Of a DNA stretch of 64,000 bases, positions 36,482 to 45,048 are shown piece after piece. The stretch's first letter is position 1; each line of letters opens with the position of its first letter. Source of the stretch: Chloroflexota bacterium (lineage in GTDB: Bacteria > Chloroflexota > Anaerolineae > Anaerolineales > Anaerolineaceae). Under the pieces are notes generated by a model that searched no databases, was not told the origin of the DNA, and was given only the letters and a program-made list of their open reading frames with translations. The DNA lies in the NCBI GenBank assembly GCA_004347695.1, contig SLTK01000010.1, forward strand, positions 62,001-126,000, in the 5' to 3' direction. The position numbers and the translations under genes were made by a program.

Positions 36482-37480
36482 TTAAGCGCCAACCCCGCGA
36501 TTCGCCCGGTACAAACCTGCTTTCCGCAGCAACGCGCTGACCAGATTCCGTTCGGTTCCCGGCACGATCACCCGCACCGCGCCCGGCAAAACTTGAACTT
36601 CGACCGGCGTAGTTCCGATGACGTCTCCATCGGCCTGGACAGTCAGCGGGGACATACTTTGTACCAGAATCCGCTTCCTGGCGTTCAAGGTTTTGAAGCG
36701 CGGGTTGGCGCTTTTGATGCCCAGCACAAAATTCACTACCACCATGATCCAATCCCACAGCGTCAGCGCCCGGGAAATGATTACGTCCACCGCCCCATCA
36801 TCCGGCAGGATCACCAGTTGACGCGGCATGCGCCTGAAGCCTACCAGACTTGTATTTCCGACCATGACTTCCGACGCACGCACCCGATAAACCAGGTCAT
36901 CAACCTGAACTTGAAGTCGATGTAAACGCACCCCTGTCAGGTTGATCACAACATTGATGAGATAAGCGAAAAAACCAAAACGTTTCTTTTGCTCTCGTCC
37001 AATCGTTCCCATGGTTGCCGCGCTAAAGCCAATGCTCACATTGAGTGCATAGCAGCGCTCGCCGACCTTCATTAAGTCCATGGAACAAATGCGATGCTCG
37101 TTGACCAATAGATCGAGTGCCCGATCAGTGTTTATCGGTATCCCCAGATCACGCGCCATGATGTTGCCGGTTCCGGCTGGCAGAATGCCTAAAGGAACTT
37201 CGGTGTCGCAAAGAGCGGTTGCTGCCTCCGAAATCGTGCCATCGCCCCCCGAGACAACCACCAGGTCTGCCCCGTTTTGGACAGCCTGGCGGACGGCGTC
37301 GATGGTTCGTTCATCCTCAGAAGTATGGTAGACCTGGCACGTCCAGTTGTGCAACTGAAAGAATTTTAAATAGTGGCTCAATCGGGTGGACTCATCGACT
37401 ATTCCGGAAATCGGGTTGATCACCAGAAAAACCTGCACCCTACTTTCATCGGATGGTGTTGGCAAGGGCAGTCGATTCAC
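36482..37480 (-). CDS. Diacylglycerol kinase-family lipid kinase
   Basis: The 332-residue protein belongs to the DAGK catalytic/YegS-BmrU family, which phosphorylates diacylglycerol or related lipids. Evidence includes VFLVINPISG at the N-terminus, the nucleotide motif VVVSGGDGTISEAATAL, LGILPAGTGNIMARDLGIP, and the C-terminal VQADGDVIGTTPVEVQVLPGAVRVIVP. The exact lipid substrate cannot be told from sequence. The following small gene (37509-37817) is encoded 28 nt upstream on the same strand, so the two are probably co-transcribed. Confidence 0.9.
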   Translation of the reverse strand: MNRLPLPTPSDESRVQVFLVINPISGIVDESTRLSHYLKFFQLHNWTCQVYHTSEDERTIDAVRQAVQNGADLVVVSGGDGTISEAATALCDTEVPLGILPAGTGNIMARDLGIPINTDRALDLLVNEHRICSMDLMKVGERCYALNVSIGFSAATMGTIGREQKKRFGFFAYLINVVINLTGVRLHRLQVQVDDLVYRVRASEVMVGNTSLVGFRRMPRQLVILPDDGAVDVIISRALTLWDWIMVVVNFVLGIKSANPRFKTLNARKRILVQSMSPLTVQADGDVIGTTPVEVQVLPGAVRVIVPGTERNLVSALLRKAGLYRANRGVGA

Positions 37481-37508
37481 GGTTTGCTAAAAGCATCAGA
37501 CAAGCGCT

Positions 37509-37817
37509 TCAAGGCACCCACTTCCCGATGTCCGCCCAGGAATAGGAGAGGTGGGATGCTAATTGTGGACCAAGTCGCTTGCGGACCTTCTTGTTGATTT
37601 GTTCCATCAACTCGAATCCGCCAATCTCGTTCAAGCGTTCGCCGATTTGCCGGGCGCGAATATGGCGGCATTGCGCATTAAATAATCCGCCTGAACGCTC
37701 CGAGAGGAATCCTTCCTGCTCGCCAATGCGCACCAGATCCTCGACCATCCGGTTCACTTCTGGTTTTAACGCGGTTGGAACCAGGCTTTTCCCGAATAAA
37801 AAATCCAGAAATCCCAT
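37509..37817 (-). CDS. Hypothetical 102-residue protein
   Basis: The product starts with a hydrophobic MGFLDFLFGK, a possible amphipathic membrane-contact helix, followed by a charged, mostly helical body (EVNRMVEDLVRIGEQEGFLSERSGGLFN...RARQIGERLNEIGGFELMEQ). The pattern 'IGERLNEIGGFELM' is reminiscent of small Chloroflexota proteins, but I cannot name a family. A CAGGAGGG ribosome site precedes it. It is the first gene of a two-gene unit with the lipid kinase. Confidence 0.7.
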   Translation of the reverse strand: MGFLDFLFGKSLVPTALKPEVNRMVEDLVRIGEQEGFLSERSGGLFNAQCRHIRARQIGERLNEIGGFELMEQINKKVRKRLGPQLASHLSYSWADIGKWVP

Positions 37818-37917
37818 CTGCAGCCCTCCTGCGAGAAGCCTATTTCAATCCCTTTTGGATTGTAACATAGGCCGTCGAAAGTGATACAATGCCAGCAATC
37901 TCCTATCTGGGGGTCGA

Positions 37918-38676
37918 ATGCAGTGGATTTTTCTATCGCCTCATCTGGATGACGCTGCCCTTTCCTGCGGCGGCCTGATTGCTGAACGGACTCGAATGGG
38001 CGATTCGGTCGAAATTTGGACCATTTGCGCCGGTGATCCTCCGCCAGGTCCGCTCTCAGCCTTTGCGCAGTCGCTTCACAAACGTTGGAGGGTGCGTCGC
38101 AACGCAGTAGCCGTCCGCCGGTCGGAGGACCAGCAATCGTGCCAGCGGCTGGGGGCAGCGGCCCGCCATTTCGCCATTCCGGATTGCATCTACCGGCGCA
38201 TCCCGCTGACCGGCGATCCGCTTATCATCGACAACGACGATCTATTCCAGCCGTTTCCAGATTCGCAGCGCCGGTTGGTTGACAGCCTGCGTGACCAGTT
38301 GGCCACGGCACTCCCCCTCAAAAGCCTGGTTGTCAGCCCGCTGACGCTCGGCAACCATATCGATCATCAACTGGTGCGCCGGGCTGCCGAGCAGCCTGGT
38401 CGTCCGCTGCTGTATTATGCCGATTACCCATACACGGTTCAAACCAACAGCGCCTGGGCGCAGTCGATTCATCCCGGCTGGCAAACATTTACCCAGGCAA
38501 TTTCCCCGGATGGGCTGCGCGCCTGGCAGGAAGCCGCGGCAGCCCATCGCAGCCAGATCAGCACCTTCTGGACTTCCGTGTCTGAAATGGAAGCCGCCAT
38601 CCAGTCCTATTACGAGGCAGGCGGTGGTTGCAAGTTGTGGGGCGACCGGAACGCATTAACCATAACAAATCTGTAA
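37918..38676 (+). CDS. PIG-L (LmbE-like) deacetylase
   Basis: This zinc-dependent N-deacetylase family acts on GlcNAc-linked substrates, as in GPI, mycothiol and bacillithiol synthesis. The N-terminal metal motif SPHLDDAALSCGG (His9, Asp11, Asp12) and the second-site NHIDHQ are both present, so the zinc site is complete. The length of 252 is usual. No pathway partner is adjacent, so the substrate is unknown. It diverges from the 37509-37817 gene. Confidence 0.9.
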   Translation: MQWIFLSPHLDDAALSCGGLIAERTRMGDSVEIWTICAGDPPPGPLSAFAQSLHKRWRVRRNAVAVRRSEDQQSCQRLGAAARHFAIPDCIYRRIPLTGDPLIIDNDDLFQPFPDSQRRLVDSLRDQLATALPLKSLVVSPLTLGNHIDHQLVRRAAEQPGRPLLYYADYPYTVQTNSAWAQSIHPGWQTFTQAISPDGLRAWQEAAAAHRSQISTFWTSVSEMEAAIQSYYEAGGGCKLWGDRNALTITNL

Positions 38677-38680
38677 ATTG

Positions 38681-38709
38681 TTGGCATTTCTAACATTTGT
38701 TGCTACAAT
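38681..38709 (+). promoter_or_regulatory. Promoter of the 38.7-46.8 kb membrane operon
   Basis: TTGGCA (38681-38686) and TACAAT (38704-38709) are 17 nt apart. The predicted start coincides with the ATG at 38716, suggesting a leaderless message. A second -10-like TATACT at 38779-38784 likewise sits 6 nt before an in-frame ATG (38791). Confidence 0.7.
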
Positions 38710-38715
38710 AAACCT

Positions 38716-39045
38716 ATGCGAAAAGCGCAGGCGTATCACCTCCCCCAACTCGAAAATTTGAGCGTAGGAAATGTATGCTATACTGAATCCATGCGGGACC
38801 CGCGCAGTTATTGGAGCCAATGGGCAGAGAGATTGGAAGTTTTGGGGGTGAGTGACCTGGCAGCCGCGTTTTTGGATGGCGCCGGTTTCCTCCGGCTCCT
38901 GGCGGCCCAACTGGTACACGCGAGCACGCCGTTCATCGGGTCCTCCGCAGCCTCTGATCAGTGGCAAGCCCTGGCAAGCCTGCTCGAAGATAAAAACGCT
39001 GCGCAGCAATTTGTCTCCTTTCTTCGAGAGGAGGATCAACCTTGA
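38716..39045 (+). CDS. Operon gene 1: small hypothetical protein
   Basis: The product has 109 residues from ATG 38716, or 84 from ATG 38791 (MRDPRSYWSQWAERLEVLG). Neither start has a Shine-Dalgarno, while each follows a -10-like hexamer, so leaderless translation is plausible. The predicted fold is helical, with a hydrophobic stretch AAAFLDGAGFLRLLAAQLVHA. No family is recognised. It overlaps the next gene by 4 nt (TTGA), which links it to the operon. Confidence 0.65.
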   Translation: MRKAQAYHLPQLENLSVGNVCYTESMRDPRSYWSQWAERLEVLGVSDLAAAFLDGAGFLRLLAAQLVHASTPFIGSSAASDQWQALASLLEDKNAAQQFVSFLREEDQP

Positions 39046-39794
39046 TTACCATACTTGGAGTGCTCGGCCTGGGGGTGGTCTTCCTGGCTGCCGGATCGAT
39101 CATCATCCTCCGTATGATCGGTAAAGACCACGGCCAGCCGGCCTTCCGGAAAATCGCGGCATTCGATGATTTAAAGAAATCCATTGGCCTGGCTGTTGAA
39201 AACGGCACTCGCACGCATGTCACACTGGGAAAGGCCAGCCTGACCCAATCTTCCAACCCCTCTGCGCTGGCAGGATTGGCGGCGCTGGAGCGCATTGCCC
39301 GGATCAGCAGCACCAGCGACCGGCCACCCATTGCCAGCAGCGGCGATGGCGGACTTACACTGCTCAGCCAGGATATGCTGCACGCTGCGTACCGCAGTGT
39401 ACATGCTCCTGAATTGTATGATCCCGGACGAGGTCGATTAACCGGCATAACCCCCATGTCCTATATCGCCGGCTTGCTGCCCATTGCAACCGGTGAAGAT
39501 GTTTCTTCGCATGTAATGATCGGTAATTTTGGGCCGGAAATCGCGCTGGTGGCTGAGGCTGCTGAAAATGCAAATGCCTTTAGCCTGGCAGCCAGCGATT
39601 CACTGCCCGCCCAGGCAGCCCTGTTTGCCTCCGCACAGGAACCGATCATCGGCGAAGAATTATTTGCCGCCCCGGCTTACCTGGAAACCGATCGCGGTCA
39701 TGCCGCCAGCCTGCAAACTCAGGATATTTTGCGCTGGGGGGTTATTGTGGTCCTCATTGGCGGCGCAATATTAAAAATGATGGGGATCCTATGA
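39042..39794 (+). CDS. Operon gene 2: DUF6754-like membrane protein
   Basis: The start is TTG 39042 with AGAGGAGGA upstream. The 250-residue protein has an N-terminal span (about 3-24) and a C-terminal span (about 230-249) enclosing a roughly 200-residue soluble domain. The body, with LAGLAALERIARISSTSDRPPIASSGDGGLTLLSQDML and SYIAGLLPIATGEDVSSHVMIGNFGPEIALVAEAA, resembles DUF6754 proteins that I associate with Chloroflexota. The topology is odd, since the two anchors place the domain on one face of the membrane. No enzymatic motif is seen. The operon context is membrane complex-like. Confidence 0.72.
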   Translation: MITILGVLGLGVVFLAAGSIIILRMIGKDHGQPAFRKIAAFDDLKKSIGLAVENGTRTHVTLGKASLTQSSNPSALAGLAALERIARISSTSDRPPIASSGDGGLTLLSQDMLHAAYRSVHAPELYDPGRGRLTGITPMSYIAGLLPIATGEDVSSHVMIGNFGPEIALVAEAAENANAFSLAASDSLPAQAALFASAQEPIIGEELFAAPAYLETDRGHAASLQTQDILRWGVIVVLIGGAILKMMGIL

Positions 39795-40408
39795 GGGCGC
39801 CACTTTCAACCGCCATTGCCATCGGCGCAGGTGTCCTCACCCTGCTTGGCTTTTTCATTCCGATAGAATCGTTGACATCCATGCGCAGCCTGCTGATCGA
39901 GTGGGCAGTTCTGCTGGCCGGAGTCGCCGGGCTGGTCGCGATTGTTCACCTGCTCAGCGTCCATTGGCGCAAAATGACAGCCAGCCACAACAGAAGCGTT
40001 ACTTCAGCTTTCTTGCTGGTTGCATTTGGGATCACTTTCGCAGCCGGGATGGTGCTGAAACCAGGCCACCCGACCATACAGAAGATCGTCACCCATATTC
40101 AGGTACCCATCGAAGCCAGCCTGATGGGCGTTTTGGCCATTTCATTGACGGCGGCGGCCATTCGCTTATTTCAACGGCGTGGCGGGTGGATGTCGGTCCT
40201 ATTTGCAGTCAGTGCATTCGTATTCCTGATCCTTGGCAGCGGTTTTCTCTCCTCGTTTGCCAACATTCCTGTGCTCAAAGACCTGTTGGCGGCCGTCAAT
40301 TCGTTGCCGGTAGCCGGAGCGCGCGGCATCCTGATCGGCGTGGCCCTGGGCAGTCTGACAACCGGCCTGCGCGTTTTGTTGGGAACGGACCGCCCTTATA
40401 GTGGATAA
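39791..40408 (+). CDS. Operon gene 3: polytopic membrane protein
   Basis: The 205-residue protein has about six hydrophobic helices, with a short charged loop (HWRKMTASHNRS) after the second. It ends in a soluble TGLRVLLGTDRPYSG. It overlaps the DUF6754-like gene by ATGA and is followed after 3 nt by the zinc-ribbon gene. No family is recognised. Tight coupling implies a shared complex with genes 2, 4 and 5. Confidence 0.72.
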   Translation: MRAPLSTAIAIGAGVLTLLGFFIPIESLTSMRSLLIEWAVLLAGVAGLVAIVHLLSVHWRKMTASHNRSVTSAFLLVAFGITFAAGMVLKPGHPTIQKIVTHIQVPIEASLMGVLAISLTAAAIRLFQRRGGWMSVLFAVSAFVFLILGSGFLSSFANIPVLKDLLAAVNSLPVAGARGILIGVALGSLTTGLRVLLGTDRPYSG

Positions 40409-40411
40409 AGC

Positions 40412-42595
40412 ATGAGCGAAATTATCTGTCCGTATTGTGGATATTCCAACGATATCGATGCGCTCACCTGCTTGAGCTGTAAAAAATCGTTATATGACGA
40501 TGTCGAGGAACCCGGCAATCCCCCTCAACAGGAGGGAATGGATTGGCTGAACACCTTCCGCGGGTTCGATACGAAAACCAATGCTTCCACCCTTGATCTG
40601 AAACCGGGTGATGGATCAACCGATGCTGAACCGGAGATCCCTGATTGGCTGGCGCGAATTAGAGCATTAAAGGGGGAAGAAGCTCCCCCACTTGAAGACG
40701 AATCGCTCCCACCGGGAGAAATGCCATCCTTAAACAATCAGGATGCGGATTTACCCGATTGGATCAAAGAAATCAAAGCCTCTGACTCACCGCAGCCCGG
40801 CAAGGAAAATAACGAAGACTTCCCGGACTGGCTCAGGAATCTGTCCGCTGAAGAAAACCTGGCTCCCAAGCCGGAAGCTTCGGAAGTGTCCGGTGCAGCT
40901 CTCCCCGACATCCCGGACGATCTGCAGATGGACGAGCCCGCTGAGTTCAATTTTGACGCACAATCGGTGGAGGGCAACCCAATCGCACCCGTGAGCCCCC
41001 CTCTTGATATCGGGGGATTGCCGGATGAATTTTTCCAGGAGTTAACCGCAGGACAAACTCACGCGGCTGAAGAAATCGATCAGCCGGACCTGGATTGGCT
41101 CCTCGAAAGGGCCCAAACAAACCTTCCGCAGGAAGAAGCAGCCGCTCAACCGCTCGATGAGCCGAATTGGCAAGACCAGCCATCGCTGAAACAACCCGAG
41201 CCAGAGCCTTCCGCCAATGAATCCGAACCGGTCGAATCGGCTGAACTGCCGGCATGGATGTTTGAATCCGGTGAACCGGCAGGCAACGACACGGTTGAAT
41301 CAACAGAAATTGATTTTGCGTCATTAGAAGGTAATCTCACTGGAATCGGCAGCGAAGATCTGATCACTACGCCACAAGAAGAAGAGCTGCCAGATTGGCT
41401 GCTGGAAGATAAAGCCGCTCCTCCAGCCCAGGCGCCTGAATACCTGCCGGAAGCGCCGTCCGACGTCGAGACCGGTGAAATGCCTGGCTGGCTGCATGCT
41501 GTGCGCCCGATCGAAGCAACAGCTCCCAAATTGGTAAAGTCAGAGGAAGAAAGCCGCATCGAGGCCAGCGGGCCGCTGGCTGGTTATCAGGGCGTTTTGC
41601 CGGGTCAAGGCGTGGTCACCCATTACAGCAAACCACCGGTTTACTCGGCGCGGATGCAGGTTACGGATAAACAGCGCATCTATGCCACCCTGTTCGAAAC
41701 ACTCATTGCGGATGAAGCTCGAGTGGGCGCGCCTGCAGCGGCCAAAACCAAATCCTCTCAACTGGTCATACGGCTGGCGGTCGGTCTGGTGATGGTGGTT
41801 GCGCTCCTGGCGATATTAATCCTGCAACCCGGTTTTGCAGCTTTTCCGACCCTGGTTCCCCCTGAATCGGTTGCCTTTTATGATTCAGTCCAAACGCTCA
41901 CTTCTGCCGCCACCCCGCCCCGGGTATTGGTCGCGCTGGACTACGATCCCGCGCTTTCCGGCGAGTTACGAACCATTTCCACCTCAGTTTTGGAAGACTG
42001 GATGGCAGGGAATAGCGGGCTGGCATTCATTTCGATCAATCCGGCTGGCCCGGCTCTGGTTTCAGAACTGGTGAACACAGCCGCCATCCAGACCCCAGCC
42101 TACCTGACTGCAGAACGGGTGATCAATTTGGGTTATCTCCCCGGTGGCGCTTCTGCGCTGGCCGCGCTGGCAAATAGCCCGACTCGTGCTGCCCCAACCA
42201 CCCTGGATGGTTTGCCTGCCTGGGAAAGCTTGCTGCTGCAAGGCATGAACACAGTCGCGGATTTTGATGCCATTTTGTTGCTGACCGATAATGCTGAAAA
42301 TTCACGCGCCTGGGTCGAGCAAGTCAAACCTGCCGCTGGCGATACACCCTTATTAGTTGTCTCCAGCGCACAGGTTGCGCCTGCACTGCAACCATACGTC
42401 CAATCCGGTCAAATTTCCGGAATGGTATCCGGTTTCACCGGTGGCGCCGCCTACGAGCAGTTGACCCAATCCGCAAGCGGTCCGGTGCGCCAGTACTGGG
42501 ATGCTTACCAGGGTGGGATGCTCTTGATTGCAGCACTGATGTTGATCGGTGCTGCCGTATTTGGAATTAAAAATATCGTTCGGCGACCTAAATAG
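40412..42595 (+). CDS. Operon gene 4: zinc-ribbon membrane protein with DWL repeats
   Basis: The 727-residue protein starts with a zinc ribbon (CPYC at 6-9, CLSC at 20-23). The acidic, proline-rich region 40-370 carries eight short repeats of the type PDWL (at about 43, 77, 115, 138, 227, 280, 327 and 358), probably short linear motifs for binding a partner. A membrane span follows at about 451-471, then an extracytoplasmic domain of ~230 residues and a second span near the C-terminus (about 701-720). I know no enzymatic role. It looks like a scaffold that connects a cytosolic partner to the envelope. Confidence 0.8.
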   Translation: MSEIICPYCGYSNDIDALTCLSCKKSLYDDVEEPGNPPQQEGMDWLNTFRGFDTKTNASTLDLKPGDGSTDAEPEIPDWLARIRALKGEEAPPLEDESLPPGEMPSLNNQDADLPDWIKEIKASDSPQPGKENNEDFPDWLRNLSAEENLAPKPEASEVSGAALPDIPDDLQMDEPAEFNFDAQSVEGNPIAPVSPPLDIGGLPDEFFQELTAGQTHAAEEIDQPDLDWLLERAQTNLPQEEAAAQPLDEPNWQDQPSLKQPEPEPSANESEPVESAELPAWMFESGEPAGNDTVESTEIDFASLEGNLTGIGSEDLITTPQEEELPDWLLEDKAAPPAQAPEYLPEAPSDVETGEMPGWLHAVRPIEATAPKLVKSEEESRIEASGPLAGYQGVLPGQGVVTHYSKPPVYSARMQVTDKQRIYATLFETLIADEARVGAPAAAKTKSSQLVIRLAVGLVMVVALLAILILQPGFAAFPTLVPPESVAFYDSVQTLTSAATPPRVLVALDYDPALSGELRTISTSVLEDWMAGNSGLAFISINPAGPALVSELVNTAAIQTPAYLTAERVINLGYLPGGASALAALANSPTRAAPTTLDGLPAWESLLLQGMNTVADFDAILLLTDNAENSRAWVEQVKPAAGDTPLLVVSSAQVAPALQPYVQSGQISGMVSGFTGGAAYEQLTQSASGPVRQYWDAYQGGMLLIAALMLIGAAVFGIKNIVRRPK

Positions 42596-42605
42596 GCTTG
42601 ACTGT

Positions 42606-43286
42606 ATGGCACCTGACCTTTTGTGGACTCTCATCGCATTTTTTCTGACCATCCTGGTATTGAGCTACGTGTTGGGCGACAACGCCCTGTTCCGTATGGT
42701 GATGATGATATTTGTTGGAATATCTGCGGGTTATGGCGCAGTGCTGCTTTTCTATCAAGTGATTATGCCGCGTTTGATCACCCCATTGATGACTGCCCCC
42801 CCGGCCGATCGAATGGTGCTGATCATCCCGGCAGTTCTCAGTATTTTGCTGCTCTTCAAGTTGTCGCCGCGGCTTTCCATTCTCGGTAACCCATCCATGG
42901 CTCTGTTGACCGGCGTCGGAGCTGCAGTAGCAATCGGCGGCGCAGTCAGCGGAACGTTGTTCGGGCAAATCAGCGGTACGATCTCACTTTTCGACCTGTC
43001 CGGTCTGTCATCCGCCGGAAGCGCCATCAGCCAGTTGTTTGGCGGAATCGTCCTGTTAACCGGCACGATATGTAGTCTGGCGTATTTCCACTTTGGTGCG
43101 CGGAAAAAGGGCGGAGAAAATACGGGCGCCCAGCCTGCCATCATCCAATTATTGGCCGGGATTGGCAAGGTTTTTATCGCCATCACTCTGGGTGCTTTGT
43201 TCGCCGGCGTGCTCGCGGCTTCTTTGGCCGCTTTGATCGAGCGCCTGGACTTCCTCATTAATGTGATTAAGCCCATGATATCCTGA
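42606..43286 (+). CDS. Operon gene 5: polytopic membrane protein
   Basis: The ATG at 42606 gives 226 residues; the track ORF begins inside gene 4. Seven or so hydrophobic helices are predicted, with a short polar loop FGARKKGGENTGAQP before the last pair. The helix LAGIGKVFIAITLGALFAGVLAASLAALIERLDFLIN is typical of a pore or assembly protein, but no family is recognised. It starts 10 nt after gene 4 and ends 8 nt before gene 6. Confidence 0.72.
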   Translation: MAPDLLWTLIAFFLTILVLSYVLGDNALFRMVMMIFVGISAGYGAVLLFYQVIMPRLITPLMTAPPADRMVLIIPAVLSILLLFKLSPRLSILGNPSMALLTGVGAAVAIGGAVSGTLFGQISGTISLFDLSGLSSAGSAISQLFGGIVLLTGTICSLAYFHFGARKKGGENTGAQPAIIQLLAGIGKVFIAITLGALFAGVLAASLAALIERLDFLINVIKPMIS

Positions 43287-43294
43287 AGGCAGTT

Positions 43295-45016
43295 ATGTCC
43301 ACACCCTCTGCAGAAGCCGAATCATTACTGTCCATAGAAATTGGCACCATTCACACTCGTGCTTTGCTTTTTGATTTGGTGGACGGCCAGTACCGCTTTT
43401 TGGGCGCAAGCCGGGTGCCCAGTACATACGGCGCACCTTATTATGATATTAGTGAAGGTGTTTATCGGGCTCTCAAACAATTACAGGACGGAACTGCCCG
43501 AATATTTTTAGAGGATTCGCGCCTGGTGATCCCAGGCCGCGCTGACGGCGCCGGCATCGATAGTCTGGTTTTCATCTTTACAGCCGGTCCGGGGCTGCGC
43601 ATTGCCGTGCTGGGCCTGTTGGAAGATGTATCGCTGGAAAGTGCCCGCCGGCTTGCGATATCCACCCAAAGCGTTCTGGTCGAGGCAATTGGCCTGAATG
43701 ACCACCGCGAACATGCTGAGCAGGTCGATGCGCTGCTCAAAGCCAAACCGGACTTAATTTTAATCGCCGGTGGCACCGAGAAAGGCTCCACCCGCTCAGT
43801 GGGCAAAATTGCGGAACTGGTATCCATAGTACTGCAGCTTACCCCGGAAGACCGCCGTCCCGAAATCATGTATGCCGGGAATCAGGCCATGCAGAATCAT
43901 GTTACTGAGGCCTTGAGCCGCTTTGGTGATGTGCTGGTTGCGCCCAATGTCCGCCCAACAATCGAAAACGAGGTTCTTGCGCCGGCCCAGGAAATGATGG
44001 CAAGAACCGTCACACGCATTCGCTACCAACATCTGGGCGGCCTTCAAGCTTACGCCTCTATTACTTCAGCCGCGCCGGCGCCTTCCTCGCATACATTTGG
44101 CCGAATGATCCGGTACTTTAGCCAGATCAACAACTCGCAAAAACCCGTCCTTGGAGTTGACCTGGGTGCATCGTACACTACCCTGGCAACAGCGCAGCAA
44201 GGGAACCTCGAACTGAGCGTACACAATTTAGGTATGGGCGCAGGGCTGAAACTTGCCCTGGAAAAATCCAACCTGGCTGAAATCACCCGCTGGCTCCCCA
44301 TGCAAATTCCTGACGACGAGGTGTGGGATTATCTCTGGCAAAAAACCCTGTTCCCCGCCAGCATCCCCGCTACCGTTGAGACCCTGGCAATCGAGCAGGC
44401 AGCCGCTCGTCAGATTCTTGCGCTGGCTTTACGCACCCATCGTGATCATTACAGGAACCCGATGCTGTCCTTCGAACCGGTACTTGTCTCGGGTGCAACA
44501 CTGGCGCATACCTCTCCTGCACAAACACTAATGATGCTGCTGGACGGGTTACAGCCTGTTGGCACCACCACCTTCGTGCTTGATCCCTACGGGCTGATGG
44601 CCGCTCTGGGTGCCGCAGCAGAGGTCAATGCAATGCTTCCCGTCCAGGTGGTCGAATCGAACGCCTTTGTTAATCTTGGCACGGTTCTTTCACCTATTTC
44701 CAATGCTCGTGATGGAACCAGTATCATGAATGTGCGCATCGAGTTCGAATCCGGCGAAGAATCCACCCACGAAATCCGCCAGGGTAACCTGTACCAGCTG
44801 CCCATCCAGTCAGGTCAGGCTGCCCGGATTCACCTGGAGCCGTTGCGCCCGGTTGAAATCGATCCCATACACAATGCCGACACACGCAGCTTCAAGGTGA
44901 TCGGCGGAATTTGCGGCACAGTGATCGATGCCCGCGGGAGATCGCTGAACTTGCCTGCGGATGCTTCGCGCCGCCGGGATTTGTTAAAAAAATGGGCAAT
45001 GGCCCTTGGTAGTTAA
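43295..45016 (+). CDS. Operon gene 6: MutL (glutamate mutase L)-like ASKHA ATPase
   Basis: The 573-residue protein has actin/HSP70-like nucleotide-binding segments: LLSIEIGTIHTRALLFDL at the N-terminus and a second phosphate loop LGVDLGASYTTLATAQ near residue 285, plus LILIAGGTEKGSTR and VLVSGATLAHTSP. This pattern fits the MutL family first seen with glutamate mutase (GlmL/MutL), but no mutase subunit is nearby. In this operon it may be the energising or assembly subunit of a membrane complex, by analogy with PilM-like ATPases; that is inference. An alternative is an orphan chaperone-like ATPase. Confidence 0.75.
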   Translation: MSTPSAEAESLLSIEIGTIHTRALLFDLVDGQYRFLGASRVPSTYGAPYYDISEGVYRALKQLQDGTARIFLEDSRLVIPGRADGAGIDSLVFIFTAGPGLRIAVLGLLEDVSLESARRLAISTQSVLVEAIGLNDHREHAEQVDALLKAKPDLILIAGGTEKGSTRSVGKIAELVSIVLQLTPEDRRPEIMYAGNQAMQNHVTEALSRFGDVLVAPNVRPTIENEVLAPAQEMMARTVTRIRYQHLGGLQAYASITSAAPAPSSHTFGRMIRYFSQINNSQKPVLGVDLGASYTTLATAQQGNLELSVHNLGMGAGLKLALEKSNLAEITRWLPMQIPDDEVWDYLWQKTLFPASIPATVETLAIEQAAARQILALALRTHRDHYRNPMLSFEPVLVSGATLAHTSPAQTLMMLLDGLQPVGTTTFVLDPYGLMAALGAAAEVNAMLPVQVVESNAFVNLGTVLSPISNARDGTSIMNVRIEFESGEESTHEIRQGNLYQLPIQSGQAARIHLEPLRPVEIDPIHNADTRSFKVIGGICGTVIDARGRSLNLPADASRRRDLLKKWAMALGS

Positions 45017-45048
45017 TCCGAAATGAAAGAACTTTACGAGAATCCCTC

